A model generated the notes under the pieces. It was given only the letters and a program-made list of their open reading frames with translations. It had not been told where the DNA came from and searched no databases. Made by a program: the position numbers and the translations under genes. 42,246 nucleotides of DNA from Bacteroidota bacterium (lineage in GTDB: Bacteria; Bacteroidota; Bacteroidia; Bacteroidales; FEN-979): the NCBI GenBank assembly GCA_026391805.1, contig JAPLDJ010000026.1, positions 1 to 42,246 on the forward strand, in the 5' to 3' direction. This document shows positions 24,457 through 33,912 of the stretch, in pieces (within the stretch, counting starts at the first letter, position 1; every line of letters begins with the position of its first letter).

Positions 24457-25465
24457 GGAATGTTCTTTCTTTGATCAGCGGATCATTTACAAACTTCACT
24501 TTACCGTAATGCTTCTCAAGCATTTTCCGGTTTTGCCCTGAATAGCCGATCGCGGCATTCCGGTCGGCGGGATTAACCCTGATAATGATACAGGTTTCTT
24601 GCTTCCCATTGCATAATCCATCAAGGCGATCCTTCCAGATGGCCGTCATGACCAGCTCGCGAAAGGAGGGGTGAAAAGGGCCTGCAATAAGATATTGTCC
24701 GTTCAGGAGTCCATCCGAAGGATGAAGCCCGATCCGAATGATCTTTACACTTGATTCTTCAAACACCCTGACCACACTTTTTGTCCGGCTCACCGCTTCT
24801 TCCAGGCTCAGGGGTAAATATTTGCCTTGTTTGAAGAGGGTTTCCAGAGGTGTTCCCCGGATTACAACCACAGGATAGATCCGGGTCTCGGTGGCGCCTG
24901 CCCTGATGATCTTTTCGGCAGTCCTTACGGCCTTTTCTTCCGAATCGCCCGGCAGGCCGATCATCATCTGCAACCCAAGGCTGAATCCGGCATCGAGGAT
25001 CATCCCTGAGGCAAGTTCAGTCTGACCCGAGGTATGGCCCCTTCCGGATGCCTTCAATACACCGTCATCCATTGATTGTGCCCCAAGCTCTATGGTTCTT
25101 ACCGGGTACTCCTTCAACAACGGGAGAACTTCACCGGAAATAAAATCCGGTCGCGTTGAGATCCTAATTGCATCGACGTCCCCGCTTTTTACAAACGGCA
25201 TAACAGTTTCGAGGTATCGCCTTTGCTGTTCAGCAGGCAAACCGGTAAATGTTCCGCCAAAAAAGCCAACTTCAACGATCCTGTCATTGACAGGAAAAGT
25301 TAACAAATGAGACCGGATCATTGTTTCAATGTCAGCCGGAGACGGAACCTTTGACCAGCCGGTGATCTTCTTCTGATCACAAAAGATGCAGGTGAAGGGA
25401 CAGGCCTCCAGCGGGATAAAGACCGGGATGGTGAAATGTTTGATATGACGGTCAGGGTTTACCAT
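24440..25465 (-). CDS. Elp3-like radical SAM protein
   Basis: The 341-residue protein binds a 4Fe-4S cluster through C22, C26 and C29 (CPFTCIFC) and has the glycine-rich VGFFGGTFTGLP, the Elp3-superfamily IRISTRPDFI and the repeated GAQSMDDGVL and GLQMMIGLPGD blocks. C-terminal QNRKMLEKHYG is typical of the small bacterial Elp3-like clade. The substrate is unknown; there is no acetyltransferase domain. The start at 25465 is chosen because the -7 box at 25505-25512 overlaps the upstream ATG at 25507, which leaves this as the first plausible Met. It is followed by the overlapping DUF6873-like gene. Confidence 0.82.
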   Translation of the reverse strand: MVNPDRHIKHFTIPVFIPLEACPFTCIFCDQKKITGWSKVPSPADIETMIRSHLLTFPVNDRIVEVGFFGGTFTGLPAEQQRRYLETVMPFVKSGDVDAIRISTRPDFISGEVLPLLKEYPVRTIELGAQSMDDGVLKASGRGHTSGQTELASGMILDAGFSLGLQMMIGLPGDSEEKAVRTAEKIIRAGATETRIYPVVVIRGTPLETLFKQGKYLPLSLEEAVSRTKSVVRVFEESSVKIIRIGLHPSDGLLNGQYLIAGPFHPSFRELVMTAIWKDRLDGLCNGKQETCIIIRVNPADRNAAIGYSGQNRKMLEKHYGKVKFVNDPLIKERTFHADHN

Positions 25466-25504
25466 TGTTCCTGGAAATGATCGCTCATATTGTTGCCTTT
25501 CATA

Positions 25505-25512
25505 CAAAGTTA
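25505..25512 (-). promoter_or_regulatory. -7 box upstream of the radical SAM gene
   Basis: CAAAGTTA on the plus strand reads TAACTTTG on the minus strand. It decides the start codon of the gene below it. No clear -33 element. Confidence 0.55.
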
Positions 25513-25582
25513 CAGGATTTCAGGAATACACGGGATTTCCATTGTTCCGCCTTGATTCGATTGCCTTTGAATAAACATTGTT

Positions 25583-25641
25583 CAGCCCCTCCGGGGCTGA
25601 GATTTGCAATATCCCTGTAACCGTGGATGTAATCCACGGTT
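25583..25641. repeat. Paired REP-like hairpins
   Basis: Hairpin 1 is CAGCCCC-TCC-GGGGCTG (25583-25599). Hairpin 2 is AACCGTGGAT-GTA-ATCCACGGTT (25619-25641), a perfect 10-bp stem. Such paired hairpins are widespread in Bacteroidota and resemble REP sequences mobilised by IS200-like (RAYT) transposases; no such gene is in the window. Confidence 0.75.
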
Positions 25642-25659
25642 CATAGCTTAGTTGACCCT

Positions 25660-25803
25660 TCCCCCTGCAGGGGTTGACTATAAAGTACTTATTCGCCTTT
25701 GTGAAGACCTTTGTGACCTTTGTGGTTAAATTTTAAGCGATTGAACCACAAAGGACTCGAAGCCTGCCTGCCGGCAGGCAGGTACACACAAAGTCGCACA
25801 AAG
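25660..25803. repeat. CTTTGTG/CACAAAG inverted word array with internal palindrome
   Basis: CCCCCTGCAGGGGTTGACTA (from 25661) contains a small hairpin. CTTTGTG words follow at 25697, 25709 and 25718, then inverted CACAAAG words at 25747, 25787 and 25797. CCTTTGTGGTT (25717-25727) and AACCACAAAGG (25744-25754) are exact inverses. The 20-bp CCTGCC/GGCAGG palindrome sits between the inverted words at 25763-25782. No gene is seen in 25513-25954. Confidence 0.8.
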
Positions 25804-25954
25804 GAAAATATTCTACATGCTTCTTCTTTTAGTCAGCCGCACGGGGGGTGGGGTTAACAGAGTCATACATATAAAAAGAGAGGGGAATCTAGGGGGTGAA
25901 TATCCGGGTATTGGTTAAAGAAGCTTCATTTTAACAACGTATTGGAAATTTTTA

Positions 25955-25962
25955 TAATTTTG
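25955..25962 (+). promoter_or_regulatory. -7 box of the ileS operon promoter
   Basis: TAATTTTG lies 32 nt before the ileS ATG. A TTG at 25942-25944 is too close (10 nt) to be a normal -33 element. Confidence 0.5.
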
Positions 25963-25994
25963 CACGTTTTTTACGGGGCAACCCGGCAGAACTG

Positions 25995-28900
25995 ATGAAA
26001 ACGAAATATCCGGAATATAAGCATCTTGACCTGACGAAGATCGGGAACGAAATCCTTTCGTACTGGGATCGTCACGGGATTTTTGAGAAAAGTCTCGAAA
26101 TGACCAAGGGTCAGACGCCTTATATTTTCTATGAAGGACCGCCTTCAGCCAACGGTATTCCCGGCATTCATCATGTGATGGCCAGGGCGATCAAAGATAT
26201 CTTCTGCCGCTACAAAACGATGAAGGGATATTATGTCCACCGCAAGGCCGGCTGGGATACGCATGGATTGCCTGTTGAGATCGCCGTTGAAAAAAAACTT
26301 GGAATTACGAAAGAGGATATCGGCAAGACCATTTCCGTTGAGGATTACAACAAGGAGTGCCGCCGGGAAGTGATGAAGTACAAGGATCTGTGGGACGACC
26401 TGACCGTGAAGATGGGATACTGGCTAAACATGGAAGACCCTTACATCACCTTCGACAATAAGTACATCGAAAGTGTCTGGTACCTTCTTGCAAAACTTTA
26501 TGAAAAAGGGCTGCTCTATGAAGGATTTACCATTCAGCCCTATTCACCGGCAGCCGGGACGGGTCTGAGCACACACGAGCTCAACCAGCCGGGCGCCTAC
26601 AAGATGGTGAAAGACAACACCGTTGTTGCCCAGTTCAAGGTCATCCGCAACGACAAATCGGAGTTCCTGTTCGACGACCTTTTCGGTGACCTGTACATCC
26701 TGGCCTGGACCACTACTCCCTGGACATTACCCTCGAACACGGGTCTTGCCTTGGGTAAGGGTATTGAATATGTGAAGGTGAAAACCTACAACCCGTACAC
26801 CTTCAAAAAACAGACTGTGATCCTTGCAAAAGAGCTGGTGAGCCGTTATTTCCCTGAAAAGAATGCCGGACTTGAATTGACGGATTACCAGGAGGGCCAG
26901 AAAAACATTCCTTTCAAGGTTGGGACAGCATATACGGGCGAAACATTTGAAGAGATCCGGTTTGAACAGTTGCTTCCTTATGCACAACCGGAAGACGGAG
27001 ATCCTTTCCGGGTGGTCCTGGGTGATTTTGTCACAACCGAGGACGGAACCGGGATCGTTCACATTGCGCCCAGCTTTGGCGCCGACGACTTCAGGGTCGG
27101 GAAACAGTACGGCCTGGGGTCGCTTACACTGGTTGACAAGCAGGGAAAGTTCACGGAACCGATGGGCGAATTTGCTGGAAGGTATGTCAAGACCGAATAT
27201 GATGCAAAATTCAATCCCGCAACGGATACCTCCGTCGATATCGACATTATTGTAAAGCTGAAGAAGGAGAACAAGGCCTTCAAGACAGAAAAATACGAAC
27301 ACTCTTATCCCCATTGCTGGAGAACCGACAAGCCCATTCTCTATTATCCGCTCGATTCCTGGTTTATCCGCACCACGGCATACAAGGATAAGATGATCAG
27401 CCTGAACAAGACCATCAACTGGAAGCCTGAATCCACCGGAACCGGAAGGTTCGGCAACTGGCTGGAAAACCTTGTCGACTGGAACCTTTCACGCTCACGG
27501 TTCTGGGGCACGCCGCTGCCGGTCTGGAAAACGGAAGACCGTACCAGTGAAAAATGCATCGGCTCCGTTGGTCAGCTGAAGGAAGAGATTGAAAAATCCG
27601 TCAAGGCCGGCTTCATGACATCCAACCCGCTTGAGAAGTTCAAACCGGGCGATGTAACCGCCGAAAATTATGACACCTTTGATCTTCACCGTCCCTTTGT
27701 GGATGATATCATCCTTGTATCGGATGACGGAAGAAAAATGTTACGCGAACCCGACCTGATCGATGTCTGGTTTGATTCCGGTGCCATGCCGTTTGCCCAG
27801 TACCATTACCCGTTTGATCCGTCCGGAAAGCTGGAAGACTATTTCCCGGCCGATTTTATTGCCGAAGGAGTGGATCAGACCCGCGGGTGGTTCTATACCC
27901 TGCATGCCATCTCCGTGATGCTCTTCGAAAGCGTCGCTTATAAGACCTGTGTCTCGAACGGTCTGGTACTTGACAAGGACGGCAATAAAATGTCGAAGCG
28001 CCTTGGCAACGGAGTGGATCCCTTTGCAACAATTCAGAAATACGGACCCGATGCCACACGATGGTACTTGCTGACCAATTCCCAGCCGTGGGATAACCTC
28101 AAATTCGACACAGACGGCATCACCGAGGTCCAGCGGAAATTCTTCGGCACGCTTTACAACACCTATGCTTTCTTTGCACTTTATGCGAACATCGACGGTT
28201 TTGATTTTTCGGAACCGGAAATCGCAATGGATGAACGCCCGGAGCTGGATTGCTGGATCCTTTCGGAACTCAATACCCTGATCCGTTCTGTTGACGAATA
28301 TTACAACGACTATGAGCCCACGAAAGCCGGAAGGGCGATCTCCGATTTTGTCGACGAGCACCTCAGTAACTGGTATGTGAGGCTTTCGCGGAGGAGGTTC
28401 TGGAAAGGTGAATATACCACGGATAAGATCTCGGCTTACCAGACCCTGTACCATTGCCTGGAAACCATTGCCCGGCTTGCAGCTCCCATTGCCCCGTTCT
28501 TTATGGACAAGCTCTTCATCGACCTGAACAGGTCTACCGGCCGGAAAGATGCTGAATCCGTGCACCTGACCAGATTCCCGGTTGCGGATGTATCGCTGAT
28601 CAATAGGTCGCTGGAAGAACGGATGGAGCTGGCTCAGAAGATCTCTTCCATGGTGCTTTCCCTTCGGAAGAAAACCAATATCAGGGTACGGCAGCCGCTG
28701 GGCAGGATCATGATCCCCCTCATGAACGTCGGGATGAAGGAACAGGTTGACCTGGTAAAAAACCTGATCCTCTCCGAGGTGAATGTCAAACAGATCGAAT
28801 TCATTGATGATACTGCCAACATCCTGACGAAACGGATCAAAGCTAATTTTAAAAAGCTGGGCCCGAAGTACGGCAAGCTGATGAAGGAAATTGCCGAACA

Positions 28901-29375
28901 GCTTGTTAACCTTGGGCAATCAGCGATCAGCGATTTCGAGAAAAACGGGGAATATTCCCTTTCGATCAATCACCAGGACGTCAGGATCCTTCTGGATGAT
29001 ATCGAGATCATTTCGGATGATATTCCGGGATTGGAGGTCGCTGTGACAGGGACGCTTACCGTGGCCCTCGACACCACGATCACCCCGTTACTTAGGGAAG
29101 AGGGGATTGCGCGTGAGCTGATCAACAGGATCCAGAACCTTAGAAAAGATAAGAATTTCGAGGTGACGGACAAGATCAGTGTCATTATGCAGGGGAACGA
29201 TGAGATTAATTTAGCCGTCGAAAACAATTTGCCGTATATTTGCTCTGAAACGCTGGCTCAGTCATTCAGGATCGTAAATCAGCTGGATGATCCCGGGTCA
29301 GACCTGATCGAGTTGACAGAAACGCTGAAAATACCGATTGTACTTCAGAAAGTGAACTCAGGGCAAACAGCTTAA
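25995..29375 (+). CDS. ileS: Isoleucyl-tRNA synthetase (long, IleRS2-like form)
   Basis: Charges tRNA-Ile and hydrolyses mischarged valine. The 1126-residue length and the active-site sequence PPSANGIPGIHHVMAR (residues about 49-64, HIGH replaced by GIHH) match the eukaryote-like clade called IleRS2, common in Bacteroidota. KMSKRLGN starts near residue 663. An editing domain occupies about 200-400, and an anticodon-binding region plus an extra C-terminal domain follows. IleRS2 enzymes are generally less sensitive to mupirocin; that is family knowledge and was not shown here. The DksA-like gene and lspA follow on the same strand, the usual order in the phylum. Confidence 0.97.
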   Translation: MKTKYPEYKHLDLTKIGNEILSYWDRHGIFEKSLEMTKGQTPYIFYEGPPSANGIPGIHHVMARAIKDIFCRYKTMKGYYVHRKAGWDTHGLPVEIAVEKKLGITKEDIGKTISVEDYNKECRREVMKYKDLWDDLTVKMGYWLNMEDPYITFDNKYIESVWYLLAKLYEKGLLYEGFTIQPYSPAAGTGLSTHELNQPGAYKMVKDNTVVAQFKVIRNDKSEFLFDDLFGDLYILAWTTTPWTLPSNTGLALGKGIEYVKVKTYNPYTFKKQTVILAKELVSRYFPEKNAGLELTDYQEGQKNIPFKVGTAYTGETFEEIRFEQLLPYAQPEDGDPFRVVLGDFVTTEDGTGIVHIAPSFGADDFRVGKQYGLGSLTLVDKQGKFTEPMGEFAGRYVKTEYDAKFNPATDTSVDIDIIVKLKKENKAFKTEKYEHSYPHCWRTDKPILYYPLDSWFIRTTAYKDKMISLNKTINWKPESTGTGRFGNWLENLVDWNLSRSRFWGTPLPVWKTEDRTSEKCIGSVGQLKEEIEKSVKAGFMTSNPLEKFKPGDVTAENYDTFDLHRPFVDDIILVSDDGRKMLREPDLIDVWFDSGAMPFAQYHYPFDPSGKLEDYFPADFIAEGVDQTRGWFYTLHAISVMLFESVAYKTCVSNGLVLDKDGNKMSKRLGNGVDPFATIQKYGPDATRWYLLTNSQPWDNLKFDTDGITEVQRKFFGTLYNTYAFFALYANIDGFDFSEPEIAMDERPELDCWILSELNTLIRSVDEYYNDYEPTKAGRAISDFVDEHLSNWYVRLSRRRFWKGEYTTDKISAYQTLYHCLETIARLAAPIAPFFMDKLFIDLNRSTGRKDAESVHLTRFPVADVSLINRSLEERMELAQKISSMVLSLRKKTNIRVRQPLGRIMIPLMNVGMKEQVDLVKNLILSEVNVKQIEFIDDTANILTKRIKANFKKLGPKYGKLMKEIAEQLVNLGQSAISDFEKNGEYSLSINHQDVRILLDDIEIISDDIPGLEVAVTGTLTVALDTTITPLLREEGIARELINRIQNLRKDKNFEVTDKISVIMQGNDEINLAVENNLPYICSETLAQSFRIVNQLDDPGSDLIELTETLKIPIVLQKVNSGQTA

Positions 29376-29438
29376 AACCGGACGATCCGGTTTCCCGGGA
29401 AAATGAACTAAAGAAAAACAGTGTTAAAATCAACAAAA

Positions 29439-29912
29439 ATGAAAAAAGCAGCGAATGTGAAGGGGAAGGTAAAGAAAGAAGAAGGAACTGTAGAAAAAGC
29501 AAAAAACCGTTACTCGGATGAAGAACTGGAAGAATTCCGGCAAATCATTCTCAATAAACTGGAAAAGGCTCACAATGACCTGAAGTTGCTGACAGAATCC
29601 TATACCACCGGTAATGATCATGACACCAATGATACTTCACCTACCTTTAAGGTGCTTGAAGAGGGTTACCAGGTGTTCTCCAAGGAAGAGAACAGCAAAT
29701 TTGCAGCAAGGCAGTCGAAATTCATCAAAGCCCTTGAAAATGCGCTGATCCGTATCGAGAATAAATCTTACGGTATCTGCAGGGTTACCGGAAAACTGAT
29801 TCCGAAAGACCGTTTACGGATCGTTCCCCATGCCACCCTGAGCATTGAAGCAAAGCGTAACCAGACATCCGCTCCGGTTTACCCGCCGTCACAATTAACA
29901 TCAAACTTTTAA
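29439..29912 (+). CDS. TraR/DksA family protein without zinc cysteines
   Basis: A 157-residue RNA-polymerase-secondary-channel type protein. A Lys-rich N-terminus is followed by a predicted coiled coil (about residues 27-55 and 85-105, SDEELEEFRQIILNKLEKA) and the DksA-type C-terminal block YGICRVTGKLIPKDRLRIVP. DksA normally binds zinc with four Cys, whereas only one Cys (in YGIC) remains here; this is the usual state for Bacteroidota members. The start at 29439 (ATG) is preferred to an in-frame GTG at 29421. It lies 63 nt after ileS and 27 nt before lspA. Confidence 0.85.
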   Translation: MKKAANVKGKVKKEEGTVEKAKNRYSDEELEEFRQIILNKLEKAHNDLKLLTESYTTGNDHDTNDTSPTFKVLEEGYQVFSKEENSKFAARQSKFIKALENALIRIENKSYGICRVTGKLIPKDRLRIVPHATLSIEAKRNQTSAPVYPPSQLTSNF

Positions 29913-29939
29913 TCCCGGAGACGGACATCCTTTCGATCC

Positions 29940-30575
29940 TTGAAAAAAGCAGTCATCATTATCCTCCTGGTTCTGCTGCTCGATCAGGCGTTAAAGTTTT
30001 TTGTGAAGACGACCATGTACCTTGGCGAAAGCCACAGGATCTTTGGTGATTGGTTTTACGTTTATTTTACGGAGAATGAAGGCATGGCCTTCGGGATGAA
30101 ACTGGGAGGCAGCTTCGGAAAGCTCTTCCTGAGCCTGTTCCGGATCGTAGCCGTGATCATCATCGGGTGGTGGCTGCACAGGATCATAAAGCGAAACGGG
30201 AGCACCGGCCTGGTCGTTTGCATCTCCCTCATCATGGCCGGTGCAATGGGGAATATCATCGACAGCATGTTTTACGGACTGATCTTTAACGATCCCGTAT
30301 CGGGATGCGTTCCCCAGGTTGCCACACTTTTCCCCAAAGAAGGAGGGTATGCAAGTTTCCTCCATGGGAAAGTGGTCGACATGCTTTACTTCCCGGTCAT
30401 CCATGCAAAATTTCCCGCCTGGTTACCGGTCTGGGGCGGAGAGGATTTCCTCTTCTTCCGGCCCATCTTCAACATCGCCGATTCCTCCATTACCATTGGG
30501 GTCTTCCTCCTGATCCTCTTCCAGAAAAAATTCTTCCCTGCTCCGGCAAAGGCCAAGCCGGAAGAAACTATTTGA
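29940..30575 (+). CDS. lspA: Lipoprotein signal peptidase
   Basis: Aspartic protease of the inner membrane that cleaves prolipoprotein signal peptides; its clients in this window include the DUF4270, LptC and PKD lipoproteins. The 211-residue protein has four hydrophobic segments and both catalytic aspartates, in GKVVDMLYFP and FNIADSSI, plus the conserved NEGMAFGM. Insertion loops make it longer than the E. coli enzyme (164 residues), as is common in Bacteroidota. The start is TTG at 29940; no ATG precedes the first membrane segment. Its last 8 nt overlap the end of the convergent M23 gene. Confidence 0.93.
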   Translation: MKKAVIIILLVLLLDQALKFFVKTTMYLGESHRIFGDWFYVYFTENEGMAFGMKLGGSFGKLFLSLFRIVAVIIIGWWLHRIIKRNGSTGLVVCISLIMAGAMGNIIDSMFYGLIFNDPVSGCVPQVATLFPKEGGYASFLHGKVVDMLYFPVIHAKFPAWLPVWGGEDFLFFRPIFNIADSSITIGVFLLILFQKKFFPAPAKAKPEETI

Positions 30576-31437
30576 CCCTGATCGCTCTTCCTACCCGCAG
30601 GGGCGTCGTCGTTTTGATCTTGTTCAGCGCACAGAGTTCCTTAACGGAGGTATGATATTTCCCCGCGATACGACCAAGGGTATCCCCCGACCGGATGGTA
30701 TAATAAACAGCTTTCCCGTCATAATCGGACGGGTAAAATACTTTTTTTGTGATCGGAAACTGGGTAGAGATAAGCTTGTTGTTGTCAAAATCGATCATTC
30801 GCTGGGGATCCAGCGGAATGTCCTTGTACCTGACCTCGAAATGAAGATGGGGTGAACGGCTCCGGCCTGTAGACCCGCCCAGCCCGACAATATCCCTGGA
30901 CCTCACAACCTGGTTGGCTACAACCTTGAGTTTTGAAAGGTGGGCATAATAGGTTTCCAGCCCGTTGTAGTGACGGATGATCACAAGGTTCCCGAATCCG
31001 CCCCGGTTGTATTTGGCGTACCTCACCACGCCGTCGAAGGCGGCCCTTACGGTATCCCCCTTCTTAAGAGAAATGTCCATTCCCTTATGCGTATAGGTAA
31101 AACCGCGGTAAAGCCGTCCGGAAATGGGCAGGTTGAAACTTCTCCCGTTTGAGACAAGGATCAGGAGGGTGTCCTTTATGGAATCCCGCTTGCTGGCACC
31201 CATGTATGCGAAAACCTGGTCGTGGATCCACCCGCTGGTGAACAACCCCGCTGTATCGTCTTCATGCGACATCATCACCGGCTCATCCCCGAGGTATTCC
31301 CAGGTATGGTTCCTGTATAATATGACTGCACCACTGTCGGTTTCAATCGTGTCAATAACGTTCGGAATATTTCGCTGGGATATCCCTTTCAGGGGAAACA
31401 GAAAGAGAATAAAAAGAAAGAGAAAACAATGCTTCAT
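30568..31437 (-). CDS. M23 family metallopeptidase with C-terminal LysM
   Basis: The 289-residue protein has a signal peptide (ending KGISQ) and an M23/LytM endopeptidase domain at about residues 105-205. The zinc ligands are in HKGMD and HLHFE, with the family's RYAKYNRGGFGN between. A LysM domain follows (YYTIRSGDTLGRIAGKYHT, about 245-289) for peptidoglycan binding. All catalytic residues are present, so it is probably an active cell-wall hydrolase rather than a degenerate EnvC/NlpD-type activator. It has its own promoter at 31478-31507 and ends inside lspA (8-nt convergent overlap). Confidence 0.92.
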   Translation of the reverse strand: MKHCFLFLFILFLFPLKGISQRNIPNVIDTIETDSGAVILYRNHTWEYLGDEPVMMSHEDDTAGLFTSGWIHDQVFAYMGASKRDSIKDTLLILVSNGRSFNLPISGRLYRGFTYTHKGMDISLKKGDTVRAAFDGVVRYAKYNRGGFGNLVIIRHYNGLETYYAHLSKLKVVANQVVRSRDIVGLGGSTGRSRSPHLHFEVRYKDIPLDPQRMIDFDNNKLISTQFPITKKVFYPSDYDGKAVYYTIRSGDTLGRIAGKYHTSVKELCALNKIKTTTPLRVGRAIRVK

Positions 31438-31477
31438 TAATACGTATTTCTTGATGTCTTTTTCCGGATTGCCTTCG

Positions 31478-31507
31478 CAAATCTAGGTAAAATCAATGAG
31501 ACTCAAA
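31478..31507 (-). promoter_or_regulatory. Promoter of the M23 peptidase gene
   Basis: On the minus strand, TTTG (31504-31507), 18 nt, then TAGATTTG (31478-31485), 41 nt upstream of the ATG. Confidence 0.7.
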
Positions 31508-31515
31508 TTTTTCAA

Positions 31516-31594
31516 GCCCGAATTTTCGGGAGAAGAAAAATTTGTCGGTCGAATTGATCCCGAGAGTCCCGAGCTCTCGGGACGATTCGGGATC
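31516..31594. repeat. Nested palindromes between the M23 peptidase gene and atpD
   Basis: CCCGAA-TT-TTCGGG (about 31517-31530) is followed by a nested dyad: outer GATCCCGA (31556-31563) with TCGGGATC (31587-31594), and inner TCCCGAG-CT-CTCGGGA (31567-31582). No gene lies in 31438-31738. Confidence 0.75.
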
Positions 31595-31669
31595 TTATAC
31601 ATTTATTCCCTGGGGTTTACCCTGGAAAAAGAGTCCAGGGCCTGACTTCGGGATTATCCTGTATAATAA

Positions 31670-33247
<1,578 letters not shown>

Positions 33248-33296
33248 GGCAACAAGAGAACTTTCCTGTTTTAAACTGAAATCAGATTATTGAACC

Positions 33297-33536
33297 ATGA
33301 AGCTCAACATCATCACGCCGGATAATGTCCTCTATAACGGGGAGAATGTCTACCTGGTTCAGCTTCCCGGGATTGACGGTTCCTTTGAGATCATGAACAG
33401 CCATGCTCCGTTGATCTCCGTTCTTCGGAAAGGAAAGATCAAGGTGGTTGTCAAAGGAACAGATCCAAAATATTTTGATGTGAACGGCGGCGTGATCGAG
33501 GTGCTTGATAATAAGGTTCTGATCCTGGCAGAATAG
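33297..33536 (+). CDS. atpC: F1 ATP synthase subunit epsilon (short form)
   Basis: The 79-residue protein is the N-terminal beta-sandwich domain only (MKLNIITPDNVLYNGENVYL, then GSFEIMNSHAPLISVLRKG). The C-terminal two-helix domain that inhibits ATP hydrolysis in E. coli (about 138 residues) is absent. Short epsilon subunits are standard in Bacteroidota, so this is not a fresh truncation. Its TAG stop is followed with no gap by the ATG of a lipoprotein gene. Confidence 0.92.
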   Translation: MKLNIITPDNVLYNGENVYLVQLPGIDGSFEIMNSHAPLISVLRKGKIKVVVKGTDPKYFDVNGGVIEVLDNKVLILAE

Positions 33537-33857
33537 ATGAGAAAACAAGGATTCATTTTTCTGTTTTTTATTCTTCTGATTGCAGGGACGGGTTGTTACA
33601 AAAATAAAGCGGTTCCTTCTGCAGATTTTTCATGGACCGATGATTCCGATTCCCTTTATCCCCACCGTGTGACCTTCGTGAACCGTTCCAAGAATGCTTC
33701 ATCCTACGAATGGACCTTTGGCGATACACATTCGTCAACGGAAACCAGTCCCGTGTATCTCTACGCGGATTCGGGGTATTACGATGTGCTCCTGAAAGCG
33801 TACTCGGACTCAAAAACAGAATGGGCCCAGAAGAGTCAAAAGATTCATGTAAAATAA
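33537..33857 (+). CDS. Small PKD-domain lipoprotein
   Basis: A 106-residue protein with a lipoprotein signal (FIFLFFILLIAGTGC, Cys at about residue 20) and one PKD domain (ADFSWTDDSD, SSYEWTFGDTHSSTE, SPVYLYADSGYYDVLLKA). PKD domains mediate protein-protein or carbohydrate contacts at the cell surface. The ATG starts at the base after the atpC stop, so expression should follow atpDC. A bidirectional terminator lies right behind it. No functional link to ATP synthase is known to me. Confidence 0.82.
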   Translation: MRKQGFIFLFFILLIAGTGCYKNKAVPSADFSWTDDSDSLYPHRVTFVNRSKNASSYEWTFGDTHSSTETSPVYLYADSGYYDVLLKAYSDSKTEWAQKSQKIHVK

Positions 33858-33888
33858 AAAAGAGGCTTTTTCAGGGCCTCTTTTTTTA
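33855..33888. terminator. Bidirectional terminator between the PKD lipoprotein and foldase genes
   Basis: AGAGGC (33861-33866) pairs with GCCTCT (33876-33881). A T run follows on the plus side (33881-33887), and an A run precedes it (33856-33860) for the minus-strand gene. Confidence 0.82.
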
Positions 33889-33912
33889 TCTGTTTGTCAG
33901 GATCTCCATCCA

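Noticed and set aside
27741-28919. 392-codon open frame antisense to ileS
   Set aside because: It lies wholly inside the well-supported ileS gene on the other strand, has no recognisable family, and reflects codon bias of the real gene.
29439-29912. DksA-like gene damaged by loss of zinc cysteines
   Set aside because: Loss of most of the four Cys is normal in Bacteroidota members and the rest of the domain is intact.
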